Of a DNA stretch of 64,000 nucleotides, positions 17,782 through 28,789 are shown in pieces. This stretch comes from CAZKJL01 sp964553135 (GTDB lineage Bacteria > Patescibacteriota > Gracilibacteria > Peribacterales > Peribacteraceae). Below the pieces are notes generated by a model. It was not told the DNA's origin, did not search any database, and saw nothing but the letters and a program-made list of their open reading frames with translations. The position numbers were made by a program, and so were the translations under genes. Positions within the stretch are counted from its first letter, which is position 1, and each line of letters begins with the position of its first letter. The DNA lies in contig CAZKJL010000002.1 of the NCBI GenBank assembly GCA_964553135.1, positions 62,001-126,000 of the forward strand, in the 5' to 3' direction.

Positions 17782-20700
17782 ATGGAATTCAAAAAGTCCC
17801 TCTCTACCCTCATCGTTTCCGTGGTGTTGCTCACGCAACTCCAAACAGGGACTTTCAAAGCGTTTGAGCCGCTCCTCCAGGATGTCACCGCTCAAGCCAT
17901 TCCTTCCACCTTCACGTTCAACACGGCGTGGGAGATTCGTTCCTTCATCAACAGCTTCCCGCAGTACAACGATATCCAGGAGCAGCCGGACGTGGGGTCG
18001 GGCGCGCCTCGTTTCGACGATGCAACCGCTCTCAAGGTCTGTGAGTTGAAGGGGTACCAGAGTGTCGTCAGCAAGACGACCAGCAGCTACGCAAGCTGCG
18101 GCGACAACACCATCGGTTATTGGGATGCCGGACAGAACAACTTTGTGAGCGTGAATGCGTGTACCACCGGTGGCGTCTACATGTGGACTCTCACCTGTGG
18201 CAGTCCCATCGTTCCTCCGCAGTGTTCGGACGGTGCCGACAACGACGGTGACGGTGCAGTCGACGGTGCGGACTTCAGCTGCAGCGGTCCGACCGACAAC
18301 GACGAAGCCAATCCCAAAGCGCAGTGCCAAGACGGGCAGGACAACGACGGTGACGGAAAAACCGACAACCAGGATCCCGGCTGTACGGGTGCTCAGGACA
18401 ACGACGAAGGTCCGTTCAACGGACAGTGCAACGACGGCGTCGACAACGACGGCGACGGTGCCATCGATACCGCTGACTTCAGCTGTTCCGGCACCACCGA
18501 CAACGACGAAGCCAATCCCAAAGCGCAGTGCCAAGACGGTGTGGACAACGNNNNNNNNNNNNNNNNNNNNNNNNNNNNNNNNNNNNNNNNNNNNNNNNNN
18601 NNNNNNNNNNNNNNNNNNNNNNNNNNNNNNNNNNNNNNNNNNNNNNNNNNACCGACAACGACGAAGCCAATCCCAAAGCGCAGTGCCAAGACGGTGTGGA
18701 CAACGACGGTGACGGAAAGATCGACAACCTGGATCCGGCTTGTTCCGGTGCTCAGGACAACGACGAATCTCCGCAGAACGTCACGCCGCAATGCAGCGAC
18801 GGACAGGACAACGACGGTGACGGACGCACGGACTTCCCGAATGACATCAGTTGTTCGGATGCAAATGACAATGATGAAACGCTGCCAAAGTCCGAATGCC
18901 AAGATGGCATCGACAACGACGCCGACGGTGAGGTTGATTTTCCGCAGGATCGGGGTTGCACCTCCAGCAATGACCTTGAAGAACGCAATCTGCAGATAGA
19001 TTTCCGTGTCAATAACCAAAAGACACCCGTCACCGTTGCCTACGGATCCACCGTTGCCGTGAGCTGGACAACGAATGACGCCAAGGTATGCAATACGGGT
19101 AACAGCGCCATACCGTGGGGGACGAACGTATCAAAGCCTTTGACGGCCACAGAGCAGCTCGGTCCTCTGACCCAATCGATCACCGTCGGATTTCAGTGTG
19201 CCGAGGAATTGAATTCCAACTTCGTCGAACAAGCGTCGGTGCAAGTCATCGTTCTGCCGGAAGTTCATGCGCAGCAGTGCAGTGACGGACAGGATAACGA
19301 CGGTGACGGACGTACCGATTTTCCGAACGATCCGGGTTGTTCCTCCGGTACGGATACGAATGAAGGTGACGGACAGACCGACATCGCGATCGCCATGACC
19401 GGCCCCATCGCCGTCGCTCCGAACGGTCTTCTCACGTACAACGTCGCTCTCACGAACAACGGCCCCGATGCAGCCACGAGCCCCGTCTCGTTCAAGGTGA
19501 ACGCTCCGACCGACTTTACGTTCCTCACGGAGAACTCGTCTCCGGAATGTCATCTCGGTCAGGGAGTCGTGGATTGCACGGGCATCACGCTCCTCATCGG
19601 CCAACAGAAGAACTTCGTCATCACGTTCCGCGCACCTCCTCAGGCGGTCGCTCAGGTACACACGGGTTTCTTCGCTTGGCTCTTCGGTTTGAATCCGGCG
19701 CAGGCAGCCACCAGCTGCGGCACCTTCATTTCGAACCAGGCCGTCGTGACCGGCACCCCGCAGGGTGATCCGAACCAGGCAAACAATCAGAGCTCCGTGC
19801 TCAGCACGCAGTATGCATGTGCCAATGTACAGTGTTCCGACGGCGTCGACAACGACGGTGACAACCTCATCGACGGTGCGGACGCCGGATGTCACACGGA
19901 CGGCAATGCCGGCAACCCCGGTTCGTACGATCCGAACGACAACAGCGAGCAGAACGCCATCGTCCAGTGCCGCGCCCGCGTGACCTTCACGAAGGTGGAG
20001 AACACCGGCAACGGCAATGCCAACGCCAGCGTTCGACTCAACAACGGCGATGTCATCGCAAGCGGCCAGAGCTTCGATCTTACCAATACCAGCGGTCAGG
20101 CCCTCGTGGATACGGGCGGCTACGACCAGAACAGTCCGAGTCTCGCCGTGAAGCGCGGCGCCAACTTCATCGATGTCGTTGCCTTCGGTAACCAGGGCTT
20201 CGCTGACACCGAGGCGTACTATGCCTACGTCACCATCGACAACGGTTTCTTCACTTCCGATACGAACGGCACGCCGGGCTTCGGTGTCGCGGAAGGTGAG
20301 GGCAACGGCCACTACGGCTGGGACAGCATTCACTATTCGCACGACGATGAAATCTTCACCAACGGCAGCCACACGGCTTCCGTCTTCCTTGGCGTCAGTA
20401 CCAACTCGGACAGTGCACGCATCAACTACACGTGTAACGGCAACCCCTCTCCGAACCCTCCGCAGTGCAGCGACGCCATCGACAACGACGGCGACGGATT
20501 CATCGACCATCCCGCAGATCCGGGCTGCAGCTCGCCGAACGATGACAGTGAAAATAACAACCCCGTTCCGCAGTGTTCCGACGGTGTCGATAACGACGTC
20601 GACAACGCCATCGATACTCAGGACCCCGGATGTCATACGGACGGCAATGCCGGTAATCCGAACTCCTACAATCCGCAGGATAACGATGAGCTCAACGCCG

Positions 20701-23700
20701 TCGCACCGCAGTTTACCGCCGTCAAACAGGGTGCCAACAACGTCTCTCCCGGTGAGCTGATGACCTACATCATCACGATCCAAAACACGGGAACCGTCAC
20801 GCAGAACGGCATCCAGATCGTCGACAACATTCCCGGAGGACTCACGTTCACCCCCAACGGATCCACGTCGGGCTGCAACCAGGTCGGCAATGCCGTCGTG
20901 TGCGCCGCACAGACGTTTGCTCCCGGACAGGTCGTCTCGTACACGCTCAAGTTCACGGCAAACGCCAACATCTGTACGACGAATCCCGTATCCATCACGA
21001 ATACGGCCAACGTCCAGCAGAACGGCGTCACGTTCATGAACACGAACTCTTTCCAGACTCCGGTGCAGTGCGTGATCCCGAAGATGGATGTCACCAAGTC
21101 CGCTCCTCCGGTCTCGCAGATCGGCGGCCAAGTCACGTACACCTACGTCGTTCGTAACACGCACGCCACTCTCGCCGCGCCGAACGTGCACTTGTTCGAC
21201 TTCAACATCAACCCGCAGAACACGAAGATCAACCCCGTCTTCACGTTCGTTTCCTCGTCGCTCGCCCCCGGCAAATGTGTCGTGAGTAACGCGAACCAGT
21301 GGGTGGATTGTGACCTCGGTACGGTTCAGCCGAACCAGGTCCTGACCATCACTCTCACGTTCAACATCCCGAACAACCAAGCTCTCTGCAACCAGACGGT
21401 CATCAACCAGGTCGACGTGTGGTCCGGTACGGACTCCGCCAACGCCGACTGGGACAAGGCTCAGACGCAGGTGCAGTGCGCAACTCCTCCGCAGTTCACG
21501 GCTGTCAAACAGGGTAACGTCGTCATCACTCCGGGTGAGCAGATGACGTACATCATCACCATTCAGAACACCGGAACGACCTCGCAGAGCAACATCCGGC
21601 TCGCCGATAATATCCCGGCCGGTCTCACGTTCAATCCCGTCGGCTCCACGGCGGGCTGTGCGCAGCAAGGCAATGCCGTCCTGTGCTCCCCGCAGACGTT
21701 CGCTCCCGGTCAGAGCGCTTCCTACACCTTGAAGTTCACGGCAAACGCCAACATCTGTACGGCGAACCCGGGAACGCTCACGAACGTCGCCGACGTTCAG
21801 CAGAACGGCGTCACGTTCATGAACAGCAATACCTTCCAGACCAGCTTGCAGTGCACGGTTCCGAAGCTCGACATCTCCAAGTCCGCCCCTGCGGTTTCGC
21901 AGCTCGGCGGCACGGTGACCTACACGTACACGCTCCGCAATACGAGCGCCACGCTCGCTGCTCCGGATGTGAAAGTCTTCGACTTCTACATCGATTCCGG
22001 CAACCAGCCCATCCCGTATCCTTCGCCGTTCTCGTACAGCTCATCGTCGCTCGGCAATCAGTGCGCCTTCAATCAGGCCGCCAACCGCGTCATCTGTAAC
22101 GTCGGCACTCTCCAGCCCAGCCAGACCATCACGTTCACGCTCACGTTCAACATTCCGAACAACACGCAGCTCTGTGGACAGACCATCGTGAACCAGGTCG
22201 ACGCATGGTCCGGTACCGATGAGCCGAACGCCGACTGGGATAAGGCACAGACGCAGGTCCAGTGCCCCGTTCAGAATCCCAAGCTCTACATCGTGAAAAC
22301 CGCTCCGCCCACCATCACGGCAGGCCAGAACGCCACGTATAACTTCAAGCTCTCGAACACCAGCGCCTTCCCGGCCACCAACGTCGTCGTCTCGGATTAC
22401 TACATCAACCAGGCACTCGTTCAGATCCCTTCGCCGTTCACGTTCATTTCCAGCAGCGGCATCACGTGCTCGAACGACGTTGCGACCAATCGCGTTCTCT
22501 GTCTCCCGGTCAACTTGGCCGCCGGTCAGGAAATCGCCTTCACCATGACGTTCTCGACGCCGACGAACAACCAGGCGCTCTGCAACACGACCATCACCAA
22601 CAAGGGTGAAGCCATCGCCAACAACGTGCAGAGCACGATTGACACGGACACGGCTCCCTCGCTGTTCGAGTGCCCCGTCACGCCCCCTCCGTCATTCGTC
22701 GTGAACAAGGTGGGCTCCACGGCCATCAACCCCGGTGACGTGGTGACGTACATCATCACCGCACAGAACACGGGCAACGTGGCTCAGAGCGGCATCGAAC
22801 TCAGCGATGATGTTCCCGCCGGTCTCACGTTCGAGACCAACGGTTCCACGCCCGGATGTGTCGTTCACAACAACGAGGTCTACTGCGACGAGGGCACGTA
22901 CCAGCCCGGTGAAACCAAGTCCTTCACGCTCAAGTTCCGCGTGAACCCGACCTTCGCTTGCAACACGCGCATCGACAACGTCGCCGCGTTGGAGCAGAAC
23001 GACGTCGCGTTCGTTTGGAGCAACCACTTCTACACCGATGTCCGCTGCGGCACCCCGAAGCTCGACATCACGAAGACGGCTCCGCCCATCTCGCAGCTTG
23101 GAGGCACGGTGACGTACAACTACGTCATCCGTAACACCGATGCCGCCGTTGCGGCCACGAACGTCCACTTCTACGACTTCAACATCAACGTGCAGAATCA
23201 GAAGATCGCTCCTCCGTTCACGTTCGTCACGTCCAACCTCCCGGGCAATCCGTGTACGTACAACGCGGGTGAGCTCAAGGTGGTCTGTGAACTCGGAACT
23301 CTCCAGCCCAGCCAAGTCCTGAACATGACGCTCACGTTCAGCATCCCCAACAATCAGAACTTGTGCGGACAGGTCGTCATCAACCAGGTCGACGTGTGGC
23401 CCGGAACCGATGAAGCCAACGCCGACTGGGACAAGGCACAGACGCAGGTCCAGTGTCCGAACGGCAACGTCGACCTCGTCATGCAGAAGACCGGCCCCGC
23501 CACGGTGACGCGCGGCAACAACATCACGTATTCGCTCACCGTGACCAATAACGGTCCCGCAGCGGCTCAGAACGTCGTGATCTCGGATCCGATTCCCGCA
23601 GGACTCTCGTTCGTCTCGTCTTCCGGCGGCAACTGTTCGGTCGTGAATAACGCGCTCCAGTGCACCGTCGCAAGCCTCGCTTCCGGCCAGTCCACGGGCA

Positions 23701-24923
23701 TCATCACCGCCACGTTCGCCGTTCCGACCATCGCCAACTGCACCCAGACCACGCTCACGAATACCGCGACCGTGACCTCGGGCTCCACGGATACGAACAC
23801 GGCCAACAACCAGAGCAGCGCCGTCACGTCCGTCCTGTGTACCTCCACGCAGGCCGATGTCTCCGTCTCGAAGAGCGGACCCTCCACGGTCACCCGCGGC
23901 AACACGGCAAGCTACACGCTCACCGTGACGAACAACGGTCCGGGTACCGCTGAAAACGTCGTTCTCCACGATCCGTTCACGTCGGTCTACACCTTCCAGT
24001 CGGCCAGCGGCGCCACGTGCTCCGTCGTCGGCAGCGAAGTGCAGTGCAACCTGGGGACCATGTCCTCCGGCCAGACCGTTACCGTGACCGTGGTGTTCAA
24101 CGTCCCGACCGTCAGCAACTGCAGCACCGCTACGGTCCAGAACACGGCGACCGTGACGAGCTCCACCACCGATCCCACGATGTCCAACAACACCAGCCAG
24201 ACGGTGTCCACGACGGTGAACTGCTCCGGCGGCAACCCGAACGACATCACCGTCTACAAGACCGACAACCGTTCCTCGGTGAACACGCGTGAGCGCTTGC
24301 GCTACAGCATCATCCTCACGAACAACACGAACGCCGCCATCACGGATCTCATCGTCAGTGACCCGATGCCGTACGGCCTCACGGTTCTCACCGTCTCCGA
24401 CGGAGGCAACGTCAACGGTCAGACCGTTCGCTGGACGAACATCAGCGTCCCCGCCAATTCCAGCCGCACCCTCTACGTGGATGCCGAAGTGAGAAACGAT
24501 CTGGGCAACGGTACGGTTCTCCGCAATACCGTCGACGTCGCGGGCAAGCAGTCCACGGATGAAACGACCGTCTACGGATACAACAATCCGAACCCCCCGA
24601 CGTACTACCCGCCCACGTACAATCCTCCTCCGGTCTACTATCCGCCCACGCAGAATCCTCCGGTCTATTACCCGCCCGTGACCCAGAATCCGCCGGTCTA
24701 CTACCCGCCGGTTCAGCAGCCCATCTACCCCGTCACCGGTACGCGTGATGCCGATCTCTACGCCGACACCAAGGCCGATGACGTGACGCTCACGAAGGTC
24801 GCCGACGCATCGGAGCAGAACGCTTCGAACGGATTCTCCGCCGCCTTCTACGCCACGCTCGTCACCTTCCTGGCCGTCGGTTCCGCAGCCGCCAGCCGCA
24901 TGTTCTCCGGAGGTCTGATCTAA
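17782..24923 (+). CDS. Giant repeat surface protein (Ca-binding repeats, lamin-tail domain, DUF11 repeats)
   Basis: One gene of about 7.1 kb interrupted by the N gap at 18551-18650; reading frames on the two sides differ only because the gap size is arbitrary. The ATG at 17782 gives a signal peptide (MEFKKSLSTLIVSVVLLTQL). Next come many repeats of the form QCxDGxDNDGDGxxD...C...DNDE, which are EF-hand/thrombospondin-3-like calcium-binding loops (18217-18960, 19276-19370, 19831-19950, 20461-20700). A lamin-tail-like domain lies at about 19965-20445, and about ten DUF11 beta domains at 19380-24590. A Pro/Tyr-rich linker with repeated NPPVYYPP (24590-24730) and a C-terminal membrane helix (SAAFYATLVTFLAVGSAAAS) end the protein. 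Extracellular adhesion or envelope structure is inferred. It has its own promoter and terminator. Confidence 0.85.
18551..18650. other. Assembly gap inside a tandem repeat
   Basis: One hundred Ns. The 55 bases on its left (18496-18550) are identical to the 55 bases starting on its right (18651-18705), and a third near-copy begins at about 18293. The assembler therefore broke in a tandem array and the true number of repeat units is unknown. The 100-N length shifts the apparent reading frame but should not be read as a real frameshift. Confidence 0.95.
20706..22270 (+). repeat. 783-bp higher-order tandem repeat in the giant surface gene
   Basis: A pair of DUF11 domains (type A: TAVKQG...PGE.MTYIITIQNTGT; type B: D..KSAP.VSQ.GG.VTYTY) occurs at 20706-21488 and again at 21489-22270. 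Both the A and B starts are offset by exactly 783 bases (261 codons). A third A+B pair starts near 22684 and 23055 after an extra domain. This indicates recent segmental duplication within the gene. Confidence 0.8.
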
Positions 24924-24940
24924 AACGATTTCAACGCACC

Positions 24941-24973
24941 TACCCCGTTCTCGACATGCTCGAGGGCGGGGTA
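24941..24973 (+). terminator. Hairpin terminator after the giant surface gene
   Basis: TACCCCG/CGGGGTA with an inner CTCGA/TCGAG stem, 17 bases after the stop codon. The following T-run is weak (TATTT), so termination may be partial. Confidence 0.55.
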
Positions 24974-24974
24974 T

Positions 24975-25002
24975 TTGCAAATAATATAAAATATGTTATA
25001 AT
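24975..25002 (+). promoter_or_regulatory. Strong promoter of the VanW-family gene
   Basis: TTGCAA (24975-24980), a 16-base spacer and a consensus TATAAT (24997-25002) preceded by TGT (extended -10). It lies in a very AT-rich segment immediately after the upstream terminator, and the leader before 25066 is about 57 bases. Confidence 0.65.
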
Positions 25003-25065
25003 AATAAAGAACACGCAAGTCGAATCACGACACACATTCATATCCACATCCGTCTCCTTCGATAT

Positions 25066-26424
25066 ATGGCACGCCGCCCATCCCACCTCCGCCGTTCTCT
25101 GACGGCAATGTTTCTGGCCCTTACGGGTACCCTTGTCATCGTGATGGCGGATCAGCATGCCGGTTCGAACGCTCTCCATGCCGAGGCGCAGGGAGTGCGT
25201 TCCTCCGTTTCGATGCTGAAGGTCGCCAAGTCCATGGATGCCGCCGAACTCAGCCGCGTCATCGAGGAACGCAAAGAACTGCTCAAGCATTCCGTCACCG
25301 TTTCCTTCATCGCCGGCACGGGTTCCGTGGTCACCCGTCACACGCTCGCGCTGGCCGAACATCCGTCGTGGATCGTCTTCGAAGTCGACATGACCGGTCA
25401 CGGTCGTGCCGCCGTGAGCGTGGATCGTCTCAGGCAGGAACTCATCGCATATCCCATTGAGGGCATTGCTCAACCGCAGTCGTGCTCCATCCTCACGACG
25501 TACACCGATGATGAAGGCGTCATCCGCGCCCAGACCGACTGTGTCGCCAAGAGCGGTTACTCGTACAGCACTCCGGACTTGGCCAAAGAGATCGCCAGCG
25601 CGCTCGAAACGGGTGTGGCCGAGATCAGCTTCCGTCTGACCGAAGAGGCCGCACGCATCTCCGATGCATCGGGTTATGCCGAGGGTGCCGAGTTCAGCTT
25701 GCTCTCCACGGGAGAGTCGGACTTCCACGGTTCGGGTGCCGGTCGCAAAGCGAACGTTCGCAAAGCCATCAACGAGCGCGTAAACAACATCATCGTGCCG
25801 AAAGACGCCACGTTCTCGTTCAATGACACGCTCGGCACGGTCACCCTTTCGAACGGCTGGGCCATGGCTCTCACCATTTTCGAAGGAGCAAACCTCCGTC
25901 CGGCTCCGGGCGGCGGCATCTGTCAGGCATCCACCACCACGTACCGCGCCGCTCTCAAGGCCGGCTTGCCCATCGTGGAACAGAAGAACCACAGCTTGTA
26001 CGTCACGTACTACGAGGCGCACGGCGTGGGTCAGGACGCCACCATCTTCCCCGGTCAGCAGGATCTCAAGTTCATCAACGACACGGGCGGACCCATCCTC
26101 ATCCAGTCCTACAGCGTCGGTGACGAAGCGTTCGTGAACTTCTACGGAACCGATGACGGCCGTGCCGTCGTCATGAGCGGCCCGTACTTCGCATCCACCA
26201 TCCCCGAGGGCGTTCTCGAGGACGGCAAGAAGCTTCGCAAAGCCGACATCGCGTGGACCCGTTCGGTGCAGCGCATCGGCGCCGAGCCCGTGAACGAGGT
26301 CATCGTCGCCAAGTACAAGGCCATTCCGAAGTCGCTGCCGACCCGCGTGGAAGCAAGCACCAAAGTGGTCCGTGGCAATATGGAAACGGCGCTCGCCACG
26401 ACTTCGGTCGTCGCCGCCGACTAA
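25066..26424 (+). CDS. VanW family protein
   Basis: 452 residues with an N-terminal signal or membrane anchor (about 10-28). An alpha/beta region precedes the VanW domain (about 225-400): FHGSGAGRKANVRKAINERV, then VPKDATFSFNDTLG, RPAPGGGICQASTTTYRAAL, and HSLYVTYYEAHGVGQDATIF. The GGGICQ.STT core is the family signature. VanW proteins are exported, occur in glycopeptide-resistance clusters and in many envelope contexts, and have no proven biochemical function. No other van genes are nearby, so resistance is not implied. Its last 4 bases overlap the convergent FTR1 gene. Confidence 0.9.
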   Translation: MARRPSHLRRSLTAMFLALTGTLVIVMADQHAGSNALHAEAQGVRSSVSMLKVAKSMDAAELSRVIEERKELLKHSVTVSFIAGTGSVVTRHTLALAEHPSWIVFEVDMTGHGRAAVSVDRLRQELIAYPIEGIAQPQSCSILTTYTDDEGVIRAQTDCVAKSGYSYSTPDLAKEIASALETGVAEISFRLTEEAARISDASGYAEGAEFSLLSTGESDFHGSGAGRKANVRKAINERVNNIIVPKDATFSFNDTLGTVTLSNGWAMALTIFEGANLRPAPGGGICQASTTTYRAALKAGLPIVEQKNHSLYVTYYEAHGVGQDATIFPGQQDLKFINDTGGPILIQSYSVGDEAFVNFYGTDDGRAVVMSGPYFASTIPEGVLEDGKKLRKADIAWTRSVQRIGAEPVNEVIVAKYKAIPKSLPTRVEASTKVVRGNMETALATTSVVAAD

Positions 26425-27149
26425 CGCGCGGCGCGTTTCCCCGCACGGAGCCACAGCGTTCCCATCGTCACGAAGTAGAGGATTCCCGCACCCGCGAGAA
26501 TTCCTTCTTCGGTGAATTCGGAGATGTGCCAAGCGCTCGCTTCGAGGAGCTCATGCGCACCGTTGGAGACGAGCCATGTACCCAGGAGCAGCAAGAGTCC
26601 GCCCGTGATGCGGAAGAAGAGTCCCACCGGGACCCTGGCCATGCCGCGCATGAGCATCACTGCAAGCAACACGGCCGCCGTGATGCCGGCGAGCGCACCG
26701 GCAAGCGCGTGCATGCTCTGTTTCGTCGTAAGGAGCGAACTGTAAATGAGGAGGACCATCTCGGCCCCTTCGCGTGCCGTCGATGTGAATGCAAGCAGGA
26801 AGAGTCCGAACACGCTGCCTCGTTCGGCATGCGACAACGTTTCGGCTTTGAGCGTTTGTTGCATGGAGTGTCCGTACGTCGCCATCCACAAGATCATCCA
26901 GCTGAGGAGCGCCGCGGCGATGAGCATCATCGCGCCCTCATACAGCGGCTCCGCGCTGCCCGAGAGGGAGGATCCGAGCAGGTGAATGCCGAATGCCAGC
27001 CCGATGCTGCAGACGACTCCCGCCAGGACGCCCACCCATACCGTGGGTATGAGCGAACGGCGATCGGTGCGCTGCAACACGGTGAGAATCACGCCCACGA
27101 TGAGTGCGGTTTCGAAGGTTTCGCGTAACGCGATGATCGCAGCTGACAT
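26421..27149 (-). CDS. FTR1-family high-affinity iron permease
   Basis: Seven-helix iron permease family. Both R-E-x-x-E motifs are visible: RETFE in the first helix (ALRETFETALIVG) and REGAE in the fourth (TAREGAEMVLLI). The start at 27149 (MSAAIIALRETFE) places the first motif close to the N-terminus, as in typical FTR1; an upstream ATG at 27188 is an alternative. It lies about 140 bases downstream of a sensor kinase on the same strand, with an inverted repeat between. No multicopper oxidase or EfeO/EfeB partner is visible here. Confidence 0.88.
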   Translation of the reverse strand: MSAAIIALRETFETALIVGVILTVLQRTDRRSLIPTVWVGVLAGVVCSIGLAFGIHLLGSSLSGSAEPLYEGAMMLIAAALLSWMILWMATYGHSMQQTLKAETLSHAERGSVFGLFLLAFTSTAREGAEMVLLIYSSLLTTKQSMHALAGALAGITAAVLLAVMLMRGMARVPVGLFFRITGGLLLLLGTWLVSNGAHELLEASAWHISEFTEEGILAGAGILYFVTMGTLWLRAGKRAAR

Positions 27150-27209
27150 GAGGGGAGAGGGAAGTGCGAACGCGAAGTCGTTCGCCACGATGGGGAGATG
27201 GTAAATCAG

Positions 27210-27269
27210 GATTGCAAAGACTGCAAAGTAAACAAGGAATGCAAAGAGGTCCTTGCAATCTTTGCAATC
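27210..27269. repeat. Inverted repeat between the kinase and FTR1 genes
   Basis: GATTGCAAAGA (27210-27220) is the exact reverse complement of TCTTTGCAATC (27259-27269), with 38 bases between. TGCAAAG recurs inside, and GACTGCAA pairs with TTGCAGTC farther out. It could form a hairpin in the minus-strand transcript separating the two genes, or serve as a binding site upstream of FTR1. Confidence 0.5.
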
Positions 27270-27291
27270 GTTGCTTGCCTTGCAGTCCTCG

Positions 27292-28707
27292 TCACGCGAG
27301 CGGCAGCTTCACCGTCACCGTCGTGCCTTTGCCTTCGTCGCTCTTCACCCACACCTTGCCGCCGGCTTGTTCCACGATGCCGCGGACGATGTAGAGCCCC
27401 AGTCCGTTGCCGTCGGCTTTGTACTTGGTGGCGTTGGATCCGCGCGTGAACTCGTCGAAGATGCGATACAGATCTTTCTTCGGAATGCCGCAGCCGTTGT
27501 CGATGATGGAGAATTCGGCGTACTTTCCGTTTCTGCGCGAGCGGATGGTGATCGATGCTCCCTCGGGCGAGAAATCCATGGAGTTGCTGAGAAGCTCCTG
27601 TGCCACGCCGGCGATGAGTGACGGGTCCAGCTTCATGGTGATGTTGTCTTCCAGGTCCATGACGATGTTCTGCTTGCGGACGGCAAGTTTGGTACCCGCT
27701 TCTTGCGCAACGTGCTGCAGCACGGTTTGGAGCGAACTGAATTCGGGCTTGTACTCTATTTTTCCCGCGTGGACCATGTCGGCGCTCTTCAGTGTCTTGA
27801 GGATTTTCGTGAGACGCGTCACACCTTCCTGAATGTTGGCGACCGTGCGTTGCATGGATGCGGGGCCTTCTTCTTCCAGTTGTTCCAGAGACCAGCTGAT
27901 GATGGTGAGCGGTCCGCCGAGCTGGTGGAATGCCAGGCGCAGAAGTCCCGAACGTTCGTTTTCCAGACGTTCCAGCATATCCACGCGACGGTGCCACAAA
28001 TAGAGCGCGAGCCCCGTGGACACGAAGACGATGGCCATGATGGCGAGCATGAGCGCGACCGGCGAGAAGATGCTCGTGGTGAGATCCAGGTATTCGTTGG
28101 CATCCATGTCGATGCCCATGATCGCCACGGTCTGTCCGTTCTTCAGGCGAATCGGCGCGTATCCGGAGATGATGGGTCCCCACTGATCTTCGCCGACGTG
28201 ATCATCCACCGATGCGTGCAAGAACGCTTCGTTCTGCAGCATGGGAAATTCGGTCCAGTCGTACGTGTCCCCCGGGACGGATGCGATTTCATCCTCGTCC
28301 ACTTGTCCGTTCCCGTTGCGGTCCAGCTGCTCGTCCGTGAGCGCCAGGTCGGCATCGGCGACGAACTCGAGCAAGTTCGGGTCGTCCGTTTTTCTCATGA
28401 TGTACGCGAAGCGCACGTTCGTCACCGTTTCGCGAAGCGTCTGGAGCTTGGCGACGGTCTCGCGCAGGTCCTTGGAATTTTGCATCGTGGCGCCGTCATG
28501 GATGTGCTCCATCGCCTCGCCGGAGAACTGCATGGCCGCCGCCGCGGCGGTGCTGCGAAGCTTGTCTTTGAGCTGCTGTTCCATGATGGACTTGCCGCGC
28601 GAGAACAGCGCGAAGCCCGCGATTCCCAAGAGCACGACCACGAGGATCGCGGCCGTCAGAAGGGGCAACAGTTCCCGAAGTCTGTTCATCATGGGTCTAT
28701 AGGTCAT
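27292..28707 (-). CDS. Membrane sensor histidine kinase with EF-hand loop in the sensor domain
   Basis: 471 residues from the first ATG; starts at 28692 or 28689 are also possible. TM1 is about 13-36 and TM2 about 213-237, enclosing a sensor domain of about 175 residues. The sensor contains a textbook EF-hand loop DRNGNGQVDEDE (129-140) followed by VPGDTYDW, suggesting Ca2+ or another divalent ion as ligand. The kinase part has an H-box FHQLGGPLTII (His261), an N-box QELLSNSMDFS, a G1 box DNGCGIP, an F-box and a G2 box GNGLGLYIV. No response regulator is adjacent. The FTR1 gene follows on the same strand, so a link to metal supply is possible but unproven. Confidence 0.88.
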   Translation of the reverse strand: MTYRPMMNRLRELLPLLTAAILVVVLLGIAGFALFSRGKSIMEQQLKDKLRSTAAAAAMQFSGEAMEHIHDGATMQNSKDLRETVAKLQTLRETVTNVRFAYIMRKTDDPNLLEFVADADLALTDEQLDRNGNGQVDEDEIASVPGDTYDWTEFPMLQNEAFLHASVDDHVGEDQWGPIISGYAPIRLKNGQTVAIMGIDMDANEYLDLTTSIFSPVALMLAIMAIVFVSTGLALYLWHRRVDMLERLENERSGLLRLAFHQLGGPLTIISWSLEQLEEEGPASMQRTVANIQEGVTRLTKILKTLKSADMVHAGKIEYKPEFSSLQTVLQHVAQEAGTKLAVRKQNIVMDLEDNITMKLDPSLIAGVAQELLSNSMDFSPEGASITIRSRRNGKYAEFSIIDNGCGIPKKDLYRIFDEFTRGSNATKYKADGNGLGLYIVRGIVEQAGGKVWVKSDEGKGTTVTVKLPLA

Positions 28708-28789
28708 AAATCCATTCAGTATAGCACAAAACGCCCGTTTTTCCCAGCGCGGCGAAACCTCTTCGGGTCAGGAACCGGATGCGTCGGTT

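Noticed and set aside
18541..18660. Frameshift inside the giant surface gene
   Set aside because: The change of phase is explained by an arbitrary 100-N gap in a tandem repeat.
19131..21668. 845-residue open frame opposite the giant surface gene, and a 762-residue one at 22692-24980
   Set aside because: Shadows produced by the repetitive, GC-rich plus-strand gene, with Arg/Val/Asp-rich low-complexity sequence and no domain.
25066..26424. Glycopeptide resistance function for the VanW protein
   Set aside because: No vanH/A/X/Y or two-component genes nearby; VanW proteins are widespread without resistance.
27198..27449. Plus-strand frame beginning with C-K-D-C-K-V-N-K-E-C-K followed by a hydrophobic stretch
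   Set aside because: Superficially like a Cys-rich membrane peptide, but generated by the TGCAAAG repeats and then antisense to the kinase gene.
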